From contig CACYRS010000006.1 in assembly GCA_902776935.1 (NCBI GenBank), positions 1-64,000 on the forward strand: a stretch of 64,000 nt of DNA, written 5' to 3'. Positions 7,769 through 15,223 of this stretch are shown here, piece after piece; position 1 is the stretch's first letter, and every line of letters starts with the position of its first letter. The translations under genes and the position numbers were made by a program. The notes under the pieces are model-generated. The model saw only the letters and a list, made by a program, of their open reading frames with translations, searched no databases and was not told the DNA's origin. The stretch is from an uncultured Prevotellaceae bacterium (GTDB lineage Bacteria; Bacteroidota; Bacteroidia; Bacteroidales; Bacteroidaceae).

Positions 7769-7969
7769 ATGCGACATAGAGTCAAATCTGGAAAGATAGG
7801 ATCTTTCACTCCTGAGAACCAAGGGTATAACACATCTGAAGATGTGCAAGAAGTATCGGAGTATACCGAAGAGGTGGAAGAAATATTCGAAGAGGATTCG
7901 GACTTTAGCAATGATGACGAAGCCCTTGCAGCAATGGAGTTTTACGACAATCCGGACGAGCAGGAATGA
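7769..7969 (+). CDS. Small acidic protein
   Basis: 66 residues. A basic N-terminus (MRHRVKSGK) is followed by a very acidic tail (EEVEEIFEEDSDFSNDDEA...DNPDEQE). No family recognised. It has a consensus -7 box upstream and its stop overlaps the next start by 4 bp, so it is likely translated as the first gene of a pair. Small acidic proteins in mobile elements can act as DNA mimics, but nothing in the sequence proves that here. Confidence 0.6.
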   Translation: MRHRVKSGKIGSFTPENQGYNTSEDVQEVSEYTEEVEEIFEEDSDFSNDDEALAAMEFYDNPDEQE

Positions 7970-8397
7970 ATATGAAACGCAAGATATACGTAGCTAGTAG
8001 CTGGCGAAACGAGTACTACACTGAGGTTGTAGCTAAGTTACGGGATGCGGGGCATGATCTTTACGACTTCCGTAATCCTCCATCAGGTGATCCTGGATTC
8101 AAATGGAGCTGCGTTAGTGAGGATTATATGAACTGGGGGCCGCTGGAGTATCGGGAGAATCTGAACCATCCTTTTGCTCTGCGACAATTCAGAAATGACA
8201 TCAAGGCGATGGAGACTTGCGACACATGCGTTATCGTGTTGCCCTGTGGGCGAAGTGCTCATACTGAAGCAGGATGGTTTGCCGGGAGAGGGAAGAAGGT
8301 GATTGCCTATATTCCCGAGAAACAGGAGCCGGAGCTGATGTATAAGCTCTTTGATGCAGTATGCTGCTCGATGGATGAACTGATAGAAAAAATATGA
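7966..8397 (+). CDS. Nucleoside 2-deoxyribosyltransferase-like protein
   Basis: 143 residues, usual length for the family. It starts with KIYVASSWRNEYY (first strand and phosphate-side loop), has DTCVIVLPCGRSAHTEAGWFAG at about 85-106 with the catalytic-type Glu in SAHTEAGW, and ends in a helix. The fold transfers deoxyribose between bases or hydrolyses nucleoside monophosphates; relatives in phages and plasmids are thought to adjust nucleotide pools or salvage. Coupled to the acidic gene by a 4-bp overlap and followed by a terminator at 8433-8465. An alternative ATG exists at 7972. Confidence 0.8.
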   Translation: MNMKRKIYVASSWRNEYYTEVVAKLRDAGHDLYDFRNPPSGDPGFKWSCVSEDYMNWGPLEYRENLNHPFALRQFRNDIKAMETCDTCVIVLPCGRSAHTEAGWFAGRGKKVIAYIPEKQEPELMYKLFDAVCCSMDELIEKI

Positions 8398-8432
8398 GTT
8401 AATTGCTAAAAATTATTAATCTCAAAAAATAG

Positions 8433-8465
8433 TGCGTTGTTTAGAATAAATACAGCGCATTTTTT
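8433..8465 (+). terminator. Intrinsic terminator
   Basis: TGCGTTGT (8433-8440) pairs with ACAGCGCA (8452-8459) with one G-U pair, followed at once by six T (8460-8465). It ends the acidic protein/deoxyribosyltransferase operon. Confidence 0.7.
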
Positions 8466-8467
8466 AA

Positions 8468-8475
8468 TAATTTTG
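8468..8475 (+). promoter_or_regulatory. Probable -7 box (TAATTTTG)
   Basis: TAnnTTTG directly after the terminator and 63 bp before ATG 8538; likely promoter of the coiled-coil gene. The ATG is preceded by AGGAGG (8530-8535), unusual for this phylum. Confidence 0.5.
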
Positions 8476-8537
8476 CAATCAATTTTTAAAATGAATAACT
8501 AAAATTAAACAACTAAAAATTTTAATTAGAGGAGGAT

Positions 8538-9197
8538 ATGACGAACGATCCAGATAGTTTGAAGATAGTCATTGGTTTGGCAAAGGAAAATGGACGCGCG
8601 GAAAAGCAGAACGAGTTTCTAATTAAGGAATTAGAAGAAGTCAAAAGCCGGTTAGCGACAGTTTCTTCAGAGCGCGATTTCTATAAGCAGGAGAGCGAGA
8701 CGTACAAGAATGCTTTAAGGGAAGAAATAGAAAAGAATAGGATCTTGACTCTGCGTAATGCTGAGCTGCAAGATGTCATAGCTCAAGATGTCAGTGAAGG
8801 CCGACTTGCTAATCCGCTGAACAAGGTAGTAGTGCTTAATTATTACATGTTGTCTGTAGAAAAAACGGTTAGATACTGTGGTAGTTTGGATGATAATTAT
8901 CGTCTGATGATAAATAGTCTATTCCAATTCTCTCTGCCAGACAATACACCACGACATGTTTATGATAAGGTAAACGAGATGACAAAGCCTCTCGGTGTAA
9001 AGCGCACCGAGGATCTGACTGATGCGATGAAGACAGCTGCTACCCGTCCTACTAACGATACTAAGATTTTTCCGCAGAACGGAAGCGATGTCAACGTGGC
9101 ATGCGTGATAAAGGATACAGATGTAAAAAGCATGCCGAATCCAGGACAGGAGGTTAAGATGATTGAACTGCAGGACAGCGAGGATAACCAGAATTAG
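8538..9197 (+). CDS. Coiled-coil hypothetical protein
   Basis: 219 residues. Residues ~15-85 are a heptad-rich coiled coil (RAEKQNEFLIKELEEVKSR...ERDFYKQESETYKNALREEIEKNRILTLRNAELQDV). The middle (about 100-160) looks globular and the last 50 residues are polar and probably flexible. No membrane segment or signal peptide. It has its own promoter and terminates just before the next gene, which starts at 9208. Function unknown; typical of accessory genes in Bacteroidales integrated elements. Confidence 0.6.
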   Translation: MTNDPDSLKIVIGLAKENGRAEKQNEFLIKELEEVKSRLATVSSERDFYKQESETYKNALREEIEKNRILTLRNAELQDVIAQDVSEGRLANPLNKVVVLNYYMLSVEKTVRYCGSLDDNYRLMINSLFQFSLPDNTPRHVYDKVNEMTKPLGVKRTEDLTDAMKTAATRPTNDTKIFPQNGSDVNVACVIKDTDVKSMPNPGQEVKMIELQDSEDNQN

Positions 9198-9207
9198 AAT
9201 TGACAAA

Positions 9208-9783
9208 ATGGAAGAACAGAATACCCCTCATACCATAATTGCATATGCACCTATTAACATAGGTTGCAAGATGGATAATGTGAAGTTTCAGACAATCATC
9301 GTTGACAAGCCTCAGACAGCAGTTGCCGAAGAGGTGTGTGAGCTGGTAGACACCGTATTCTTCGACAGGAAGAAATTCGGTACTGTCGAGAGTCAGATGC
9401 GGCTGAGGAACGCGATAAAGAGTGTGTTGTCGAAACTGGATACGGATAATGGGCGTGACTGGATAGTGGTCTATATCGCTTACCATTTCTTTATGGAGTG
9501 TGAACTGATAATGAAGGGACAGTCGTATTTCTTCAAGGATATTGACGCCTTGATGCCAGGTCTGCTGAAAAAGGTGAATCATGGCGAGACATCATGCGAC
9601 AAGCGCTATAAGGCTTATTCTGACCTGCTGAGACTGGAGTGCCAGAAATGGTTTATCCTGAATGGTTGTCTGCCTAAAGTACAGGAATGGACCTCGAGCC
9701 AATTTAGATATAATGTGGATGACACACGCAGGAGAAGGATACAGCAGCTCGTAAAGGAGGTATTACAGGGGCTTAAGGCATAG
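9208..9783 (+). CDS. Hypothetical protein of the integrated element
   Basis: 191 residues from ATG 9208; a longer reading from 9163 would overlap the previous gene and lacks an ATG. No family recognised. The centre is helical (WIVVYIAYHFFMECELIMKG) and the C-terminus basic (DDTRRRRIQQLVKEVLQGLK). The spacing of 10 bp from the upstream stop suggests an operon with the coiled-coil gene. A strong terminator follows at 9810-9844. Confidence 0.6.
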   Translation: MEEQNTPHTIIAYAPINIGCKMDNVKFQTIIVDKPQTAVAEEVCELVDTVFFDRKKFGTVESQMRLRNAIKSVLSKLDTDNGRDWIVVYIAYHFFMECELIMKGQSYFFKDIDALMPGLLKKVNHGETSCDKRYKAYSDLLRLECQKWFILNGCLPKVQEWTSSQFRYNVDDTRRRRIQQLVKEVLQGLKA

Positions 9784-9809
9784 AATAGAGATAACCGGAT
9801 TTCTCAATC

Positions 9810-9844
9810 AGCACCAGGTGGCAGCGCTATCTGGTGCTTTTTTT
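9810..9844 (+). terminator. Intrinsic terminator
   Basis: AGCACCAG (9810-9817) pairs perfectly with CTGGTGCT (9831-9838), then seven T. It ends the 8538-9783 operon. Confidence 0.85.
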
Positions 9845-9851
9845 ATGCCCG

Positions 9852-9901
9852 TTCTTCGTGTGCTTCGTGCGGATTACGGGAGATTCTTCGTGTGCTTCGT
9901 G
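9852..9901 (+). repeat. 18-bp direct repeat, two copies
   Basis: TTCTTCGTGTGCTTCGTG occurs at 9852-9869 and again at 9884-9901. Each copy itself repeats CTTCGTG. No gene overlaps it. Role unknown. Confidence 0.7.
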
Positions 9902-9951
9902 TGGGCTCTTACAAACACGTTTTTTTGCTTTTATTGCTTTGTTTTAATGTC

Positions 9952-9959
9952 TAATTTTG
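9952..9959 (+). promoter_or_regulatory. Probable -7 box (TAATTTTG) for the rha leader
   Basis: Consensus -7 element. The predicted start near 9966 gives a leader of about 190 nt before ATG 10155. The -33 element is weak. Confidence 0.5.
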
Positions 9960-9965
9960 CATTGT

Positions 9966-10154
9966 CAACGAACGGAAACGGGGCTTGACGGTGCTCATTG
10001 AAATATTGAAACAGACAACCGCTGGGGAAGGCCCCGGCGATGAAAAATAATATCCTGGGGTAAGGCTCGGGAGGCTATTCGTGAATTATTAACGCATGTG
10101 CGTATGATGCGCACGTGCACATACATTAATCAAATTAAAAAAGTAAAAGCAAAT
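9966..10154 (+). promoter_or_regulatory. Structured leader of the Rha-type gene
   Basis: This stretch contains CGCTGGGG-AAGG-CCCCGGCG (10020-10039, 8 pairs with a tetraloop) and GCATGTGCG (10094-10102) paired with CGCACGTGC (10110-10118). The second hairpin lies 37 nt before the ATG. No riboswitch class is recognised. The remaining gap DNA from 9845 holds only the 18-bp repeats. Confidence 0.5.
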
Positions 10155-10883
10155 ATGAAACAAACTGCAATTAAGATCAGTATGATCAGTAACATTGACA
10201 ATGTCGTAAACGACAATACTAACAATGGTGAGCAACTCATGACCTCGCTGGAGGTTGCACAGCTCACAGGAAAGAAGCACAAGGATGTGCTTAAAGCTAT
10301 CAGAAACATGGAGCCTGGATGGATTCATATATCCGGGCGCAATTTTGCGCTCGGGTCTTATGAGGATGCTAACAAACAGCTCCGCCCTTGTTACATGCTG
10401 TCGAAGACAGAGACTCTCTTCATCGCCACGAAGTTTAATGACGAGGCACGAGCTCGGCTGGTTCTCAGATGGGAAGAACTTGAGAGCGAAAAGCTGAAGG
10501 TGAAGAGAGAAGAGTTTGCTGCCAGAGAGAGACCTAAGGAGATACGACTTCTTGCCTGCGACGAGGAGGTGCTCAACGAGGCTGACGATATCCTTGGCTA
10601 CGAGCTGGCTAAGCTGAACCGCTACAGTCACTGCTGCTATACTCCGACGGAGATAGGCAAACCCTTCGGACTTGACGGACGTGACCTTAACTCTTTCCTT
10701 GCCGATAAGAAAATCATCCGGTGGGCGCAAGGTCAATGGCGACTTACTGAGAAATACCAGAATCAGGATCTCACCGAAGACCGCTACCGATACGTACACG
10801 GATATGATGGACGACGCAAGCTGGTGTCGAGTCTGGTATGGACGGAGAAGGGACGACAGTTCGTGCTTGACATGTTGAATTAA
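10155..10883 (+). CDS. Rha-family phage regulatory protein
   Basis: 242 residues from ATG 10155. Residues ~28-115 are a pRha domain: LMTSLEVAQLTGKKHKDVLKAI (helix-turn-helix-like), then FALGSYEDANKQLRPCYMLSKTETLFIATKF. The C-terminal ~90 residues (YTPTEIGKPFGLDGRDLNSFL...WRLTEKYQ...SLVWTEKGRQFVLDML) look like the phage antirepressor KilAC domain. Rha proteins regulate phage and satellite gene expression. It sits at the head of the replication gene group, behind a structured leader. A longer start at 10098 would run through the hairpin and is unlikely. Confidence 0.85.
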   Translation: MKQTAIKISMISNIDNVVNDNTNNGEQLMTSLEVAQLTGKKHKDVLKAIRNMEPGWIHISGRNFALGSYEDANKQLRPCYMLSKTETLFIATKFNDEARARLVLRWEELESEKLKVKREEFAARERPKEIRLLACDEEVLNEADDILGYELAKLNRYSHCCYTPTEIGKPFGLDGRDLNSFLADKKIIRWAQGQWRLTEKYQNQDLTEDRYRYVHGYDGRRKLVSSLVWTEKGRQFVLDMLN

Positions 10884-10898
10884 AAAACTATAAATGAG

Positions 10899-11369
10899 AT
10901 GGGACAGGAGATAAAGAACTTGAAAGTTGAGATTGAGGTAAGAGAGTGGGAAGCGATGAAGGCAGAGGCAGAGCAGATGAAACTAAACATGCGGAACCTG
11001 ACTGACGAGCTGGTGGAGACCAAAGATGAGCTGGATGTTTCTAAAAAACAACTGAATGCGATATCGATGAATTTGCGCGAGACGAAACAGTTGCTGCATG
11101 CTTCTGTGGGGTTGCAAGGCAAGGCTGAGGAGGCGGCTAAGAGATGTGAGCAATCGATGACAAATTTCTTGTCACGATGGCTGACGGTAAAGAGTATGAG
11201 TCGCATAAGGGCAATTCTCAGATGGTACTATCCAGTGAAGAGGGTTAAAATGATTGAGGCGGCGCTAACGTATCTGCTCTTCAGGAAGAAGTTAAGAATG
11301 GAGAGAGAGGTGGAGAAGACACACTTCAAGCTGATATGCGAGATGATAGATGAGGATAGAAATAAATAA
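10899..11369 (+). CDS. Coiled-coil hypothetical protein
   Basis: 156 residues. Residues 5-90 form a long coiled coil (VEIEVREWEAMKAEAEQMK...LVETKDELDVSKKQLNAISMNLRETKQLL). The C-terminal part is basic and hydrophobic (WLTVKSMSRIRAILRWYYPVKRVKMIEAALTYLLF), perhaps membrane- or DNA-associated. Starts 15 bp after the Rha gene. Its stop codon (11367-11369) lies inside a 7-bp-period AT array that also forms the gap to the next gene. Confidence 0.6.
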   Translation: MGQEIKNLKVEIEVREWEAMKAEAEQMKLNMRNLTDELVETKDELDVSKKQLNAISMNLRETKQLLHASVGLQGKAEEAAKRCEQSMTNFLSRWLTVKSMSRIRAILRWYYPVKRVKMIEAALTYLLFRKKLRMEREVEKTHFKLICEMIDEDRNK

Positions 11370-11391
11370 AAAATATAAAATAAAAAATAAT
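11364..11391 (+). repeat. Heptad array, AAATAAA type (4 units)
   Basis: Units AAATAAA, AAATATA, AAATAAA, AAATAAT. The array contains the stop of the upstream gene and fills the gap to ATG 11398. Confidence 0.75.
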
Positions 11392-11397
11392 CAAACG

Positions 11398-11913
11398 ATG
11401 ATTGAGAATTTTATTGAGAAGCCGGAGGGGAAGCCGGTGAAGAATTTCAAGGCGAGAGTGAAGGTGTACGGTAATGACGTAGTAGTGGTGAACCCTCAGG
11501 AACCGAAGGAGAGCATCCGGAAGATGATCAAGCAGAAGGGTAAGAGCAGCTTCTATAAAAGCGAAGGGGAGAAGGAGAGCAGTTATTCGATTCATATCAA
11601 TGTGGATGCGAATGATCCGGACCCGGTGGCAACGATGCAGGAGAGATTTGCGGAACTGACGAAGGGAGAACTGAAGAGCGAGCTCAAGTTGAAGGTTAAG
11701 GGAAAGCTGCTGTATGAAAGCCAGAAGCTGAAGGTGTATCTCAACAAGACGACGAAGCAGGTGGTGCTGCAGACGACAATAGACTGTAGTCCTACGGTGG
11801 AGAGAGAGTTGCTCCAGATACAGGCGGAAATGGCAAGGGTGATTGGAGCGAACTATGGGGAGATATTGAAGGTGTTTAATAAAAAGACAGAAGAGATCAT
11901 CGACAGGGTTTGA
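11398..11913 (+). CDS. Hypothetical protein of the replication group
   Basis: 171 residues from ATG 11398 (MIENFIEKPEGKPVKNFKAR); starting at 11350 would read through the AT array and overlap the upstream gene. Basic, with alternating strands and helices (SYSIHINVDANDPDPVATMQERFAELTKGELKSELKLKVKGKLLYESQ...TTKQVVLQTTIDCSPTVERELLQIQ). No family recognised. It precedes the primase-helicase gene and is probably co-transcribed with it. Confidence 0.6.
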   Translation: MIENFIEKPEGKPVKNFKARVKVYGNDVVVVNPQEPKESIRKMIKQKGKSSFYKSEGEKESSYSIHINVDANDPDPVATMQERFAELTKGELKSELKLKVKGKLLYESQKLKVYLNKTTKQVVLQTTIDCSPTVERELLQIQAEMARVIGANYGEILKVFNKKTEEIIDRV

Positions 11914-11916
11914 ATT

Positions 11917-11951
11917 AAATAAAAAATAAAAAATATAAAATAAAAAATATT
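11917..11951 (+). repeat. Heptad array, AAATAAA type (5 units)
   Basis: Units AAATAAA, AAATAAA, AAATATA, AAATAAA, AAATATT end 3 bp before ATG 11955. It is nearly the same sequence as the array at 11364-11391, in the same genic position. Confidence 0.75.
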
Positions 11952-11954
11952 TGG

Positions 11955-14696
11955 ATGTTTTGTTACCAAAAGACAACTAAAAGCCGCTCTGCTGCGAAGT
12001 GCAGCAGGGAGGTTTTCTGGAACGCCATAAAGGATCCAAACACAAAGTGGAGGATAGATGCGCGCAGGGCTATCATCGACGCCGTGGAGAGATCTAAGGG
12101 TGAGGAGGGTCCAATGGCTCTCATCACATGGCTACAGAATAATGACTATCAGAGATTTCTGGTGGAGCACCCACAGGAACTGAGCTCGGACACTGCTCGT
12201 GAGGCCTGGGCACAGAAGACTGATGCAGAGAAACTGCTGGCATTTGCCGACAGCCTGAAACAGAAGCTTATACCTTTTGTATTCTGCTGCTATGAGTTTG
12301 ACAAGAACGGCATATATTCTCCACGACAGCTGCAGTTCTGTCATGTCAACGGTCTGGTGATGCACGACTACGATCATCTGGAGAATCCTCTCGAGGTGTG
12401 GTACAGACTAAGGGATAATGCGGAGCTGATGGCGAGAACGGCATTCGCGCATCTTACGAGCAGCGGACACGGGATAAGGATTATCTCTACAGCGGATATC
12501 AATGTGGGTAATCTAGCGGATAACCAGATAGTGTTTGCAGAGGCGTTGGGATATGAGCCTGATGATAGTTGCATAGATGCCACGAGAAACTCTTTTGCTC
12601 CTAAGGAGGAGGATATACTGTATATTAACGAAGAACTGTTGTTTGAATATTATGATGAAGAATTTGACAAGAAGTATACTCCCATGTATAGGGAGAAAAA
12701 GACTCAGCCGATATATCATAAATTCCCTTCTGATAGTGGGAGTGATGGTGCTGGTAGTGCTAAGAGTAACGCTATGGCCGGTAAGGATGCTGCACAAGGG
12801 TCTGGGAATGTCGGGCTGCTGGATGCTGCATCAGTGGAGGACAACGTAGAGTGGTGCGGATATGATGTTCAGAAGATTATTGATGTGCGCTATGGTGGTG
12901 ATAGGCGTCCAAGCGCTAAGAGCAGAAGCCGACATAAGGAGAGTCTTATACTGGCCACAGACCTGTTGCTCATGCTCGACGGTGATAAGGCCCTGGTACA
13001 ACGGATCGTCGAAAGACAGCCGTGGGTGCAGGAGATTATCAGGGAAAGAGATGAGAATGTGGCGCAGACGGTGGAGAGCGCTGCCAAACAGATGGCCAGA
13101 AGGGAAGAGAGTACCGCGGAGCCTTATCCAAGTAAGGCCATGCAGAAGGCCGTGGAGGAGGTGACAGGGAGGAAGTATAAAGAGGTTAGGCAGGGTGTCA
13201 CACAGGGGACAGGCACCCAGTGCTCCGCAAGCTGCGCACAGATGAGCCAGTCCCCGAGTGACACCGGTGACACCGGGAAGGCACTGAGTAAAGCGGGGGA
13301 GATGAATGGGCAGCTGTTGAAGTGGGGAGAAGAGATAGAGGGGTTGTTCCCGGAGTTTCCGCTGCTTGCCGATGTATGTTCTGGACTGAAGAAGAGCCAG
13401 TATCCGGCGGCGGTGTTTGTGGCGGGAGGTGCGCTGATGACACTGATGACGAGGTGCTGGTACAGATTCTATCACAGGCCGCAGCAGGAGAGGAGACTTA
13501 ACTGTGCGCTGATGATAATAGGACATCCGGCAAGTAATAAGTCGATGGCTGATGATTTGGTGACTATACTCCTGGCGCCTATGGTATCTGCGGATAAGGC
13601 TGGAAAGCAGGCACTCAACAGGTATAAGCAGGATCTGAAGAAGAAGGCTGCGAACAAGGAGGGTAAGGATAAGCCGCAGGGGATAATCCGCGTGCATCCT
13701 GCACGAACCTCTAACGGTCAGCTGATTCAGGACATGCTCAATGCGAAAGAATCCATCGAGGGCAAGGAGATACAGTTGCACATGTTCACCTTCGATACGG
13801 AGCTGGACAACTCGATAACGCTGCAGTCGGGCGGTTCGTGGATAAACAAGCAGAGCATGGAGTTGAAGGCATTCCACAACGAGAAGGACGGACAGATGTA
13901 TCAGAATAATGACTCGCCTGTGGATGAATTCAACGTCACCTGGAACTTTATCTACACCGGCACGCCCATAGCGCTGAAGAAGAAGGTGAATGAGCGGAAC
14001 TTCGGTTCAGGACTCTCTACTCGTCTTGCGGTTATCCCCATGCCAAAGACGAACTACGAGATGATGGAGTTTGAAGAGGAGAGTACCATAGACTGGCAGC
14101 GATTAGACAGGATGAAGACCTGGGCTTTTAAGCTCGACACCCGTTTCGGAGAACTGCCTTTCTGGGGTCTCGTGAGAAAACTCTATGACTGGACGAAGGA
14201 TCGTATGGCGGACTGTGCTGAGGATGACTCTGAGGCTAATGAGCTGATGCTGAAACGCGTGCCGTATCATGCCATCAATTACGCTGCTCCATTCATAGAC
14301 ATGCGCCACTGGAAGGATATCCATCAGCAGGGCAGCTACTGGACTGGTAAATACGAGACCGACGACATCGACTGGAAGCTCTGTGAACTCATCGCACGAA
14401 TACAATACGCCACGCAGCAGCATTTCTTCGGAGTGATGGCTGAGAAGTATTTCGATGATATGAACAATGATGTTCAGATATCAGGAAAACGACATCAGCA
14501 GAAATCGGTGGATGGTTATAACCGTCTGCCGGAGGTGTTCACAAACGAAGATGTGTTGAAGAGCTTTGGCTATAAAGAGGATGGTTCAGCAGTATATATG
14601 AAAATCAGAAGACTTATTGATCAAGGCTTAATAGAAAAAATACTCGAAGGTGATGATAAGGGTAAATTCAAGAAGATTAGTAAATTCTATGCATAA
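11955..14696 (+). CDS. BT4734/VirE-N and DUF3987 primase-helicase
   Basis: 913 residues. Residues ~30-230 match the BT4734-like (VirE_N) domain: NGLVMHDYDHLENPLEVW (about 136-153) and AFAHLTSSGHGIRIIS, an RRM-type primase-like core with its acidic and His residues. A low-complexity linker follows (about 255-280, and again at about 410-440 with a GDTGDTG stretch). Residues ~455-800 are DUF3987, with a P-loop GHPASNKS at about 523-530 and a FDTELD acidic motif near 615. The C-terminus carries a short winged-helix-like region. Such proteins replicate mobile elements in Bacteroidales. Confidence 0.85.
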   Translation: MFCYQKTTKSRSAAKCSREVFWNAIKDPNTKWRIDARRAIIDAVERSKGEEGPMALITWLQNNDYQRFLVEHPQELSSDTAREAWAQKTDAEKLLAFADSLKQKLIPFVFCCYEFDKNGIYSPRQLQFCHVNGLVMHDYDHLENPLEVWYRLRDNAELMARTAFAHLTSSGHGIRIISTADINVGNLADNQIVFAEALGYEPDDSCIDATRNSFAPKEEDILYINEELLFEYYDEEFDKKYTPMYREKKTQPIYHKFPSDSGSDGAGSAKSNAMAGKDAAQGSGNVGLLDAASVEDNVEWCGYDVQKIIDVRYGGDRRPSAKSRSRHKESLILATDLLLMLDGDKALVQRIVERQPWVQEIIRERDENVAQTVESAAKQMARREESTAEPYPSKAMQKAVEEVTGRKYKEVRQGVTQGTGTQCSASCAQMSQSPSDTGDTGKALSKAGEMNGQLLKWGEEIEGLFPEFPLLADVCSGLKKSQYPAAVFVAGGALMTLMTRCWYRFYHRPQQERRLNCALMIIGHPASNKSMADDLVTILLAPMVSADKAGKQALNRYKQDLKKKAANKEGKDKPQGIIRVHPARTSNGQLIQDMLNAKESIEGKEIQLHMFTFDTELDNSITLQSGGSWINKQSMELKAFHNEKDGQMYQNNDSPVDEFNVTWNFIYTGTPIALKKKVNERNFGSGLSTRLAVIPMPKTNYEMMEFEEESTIDWQRLDRMKTWAFKLDTRFGELPFWGLVRKLYDWTKDRMADCAEDDSEANELMLKRVPYHAINYAAPFIDMRHWKDIHQQGSYWTGKYETDDIDWKLCELIARIQYATQQHFFGVMAEKYFDDMNNDVQISGKRHQQKSVDGYNRLPEVFTNEDVLKSFGYKEDGSAVYMKIRRLIDQGLIEKILEGDDKGKFKKISKFYA

Positions 14697-14719
14697 CAAA
14701 CTCACAAACTCACAAACTC
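14696..14719 (+). repeat. 8-bp tandem repeat (3 copies)
   Basis: ACAAACTC occurs three times in a row, then ACAAAATA, in the gap between the primase-helicase stop and ATG 14730. The period is 8 rather than 7, so it is kept apart from the heptad family. Confidence 0.8.
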
Positions 14720-14729
14720 ACAAAATAAG

Positions 14730-15200
14730 ATGAACACAGTAGAAATGAATAAGAAAGAGAAACTCACCGAGCACTTTACGCTCGGTGAGATGACAAAGAC
14801 GAGTTATAAGACTAAGGATGGGAATATTCCGAGTCATGTGGCTATCGAGAATCTTAAACGCCTCTGCGGATGGCTGGAGATGCTTCGCGAGGTGTGGAAT
14901 GAGAGATACGGTGAGGGGAATGATCCTATCATTATCAACTCCGGCTATCGCTCCTGGGAGGTGAATAAGAGGGCTGGAGGCGTAGCGACCTCAAATCACC
15001 TTGTTGGCTGTGCCGCTGATATCAAGTGCGCTGGTAAGGAGCAGGCATTACGTTATGCCGTTATTCTCCTCGATATCGCAGATGAAGCTAAGGAAGACTT
15101 CGATGAACTTATCATCGAGGTGCGAAGCTTAAGGATATGGGTGCACTTCGCTGTTCGCCCGAAGGGAAATCGCAGGAAGATACTCTTCGATGTGAAATAA
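14730..15200 (+). CDS. M15 family peptidase (D-Ala-D-Ala carboxypeptidase-like)
   Basis: 156 residues with the zinc peptidase layout: HFTLGEM start, INSGYRSWEVNKRAGGVATSNHLVGCAADI (His of SNH and Asp of AADI as zinc ligands, about 89-97) and IIEVRSLRIWVHFAV (last His ligand, about 139). It cuts peptidoglycan peptides and is the usual lysin-type gene at the end of Bacteroidales integrated elements. No signal peptide. It is the last gene of this block; the minus-strand receptor gene ends 24 bp away, so transcription converges here. Confidence 0.85.
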   Translation: MNTVEMNKKEKLTEHFTLGEMTKTSYKTKDGNIPSHVAIENLKRLCGWLEMLREVWNERYGEGNDPIIINSGYRSWEVNKRAGGVATSNHLVGCAADIKCAGKEQALRYAVILLDIADEAKEDFDELIIEVRSLRIWVHFAVRPKGNRRKILFDVK

Positions 15201-15223
15201 TAGAAAGCTCCCGGATGCAGAGA

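Noticed and set aside
11364-11951. AT-rich heptads as ordinary A-rich ribosome approaches
   Set aside because: A-rich leaders are normal in this phylum, but the strict 7-bp period and the matching arrays at 55.3 and 62.5 kb go beyond that. Kept as repeats, with lower confidence than the GC-mixed arrays.
12831-13877. Long open frame (348 codons) on the minus strand inside the primase-helicase gene
   Set aside because: Antisense to a clear protein gene, basic low-complexity product without family features; a shadow of the codon bias.
14696-14719. ACAAACTC repeat as a member of the heptad family
   Set aside because: Its period is 8 bp, so it is listed separately.
7769-15200. Complete prophage
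   Set aside because: No capsid, terminase, portal, tail or integrase genes are seen; only replication, regulator and lysin-type genes.
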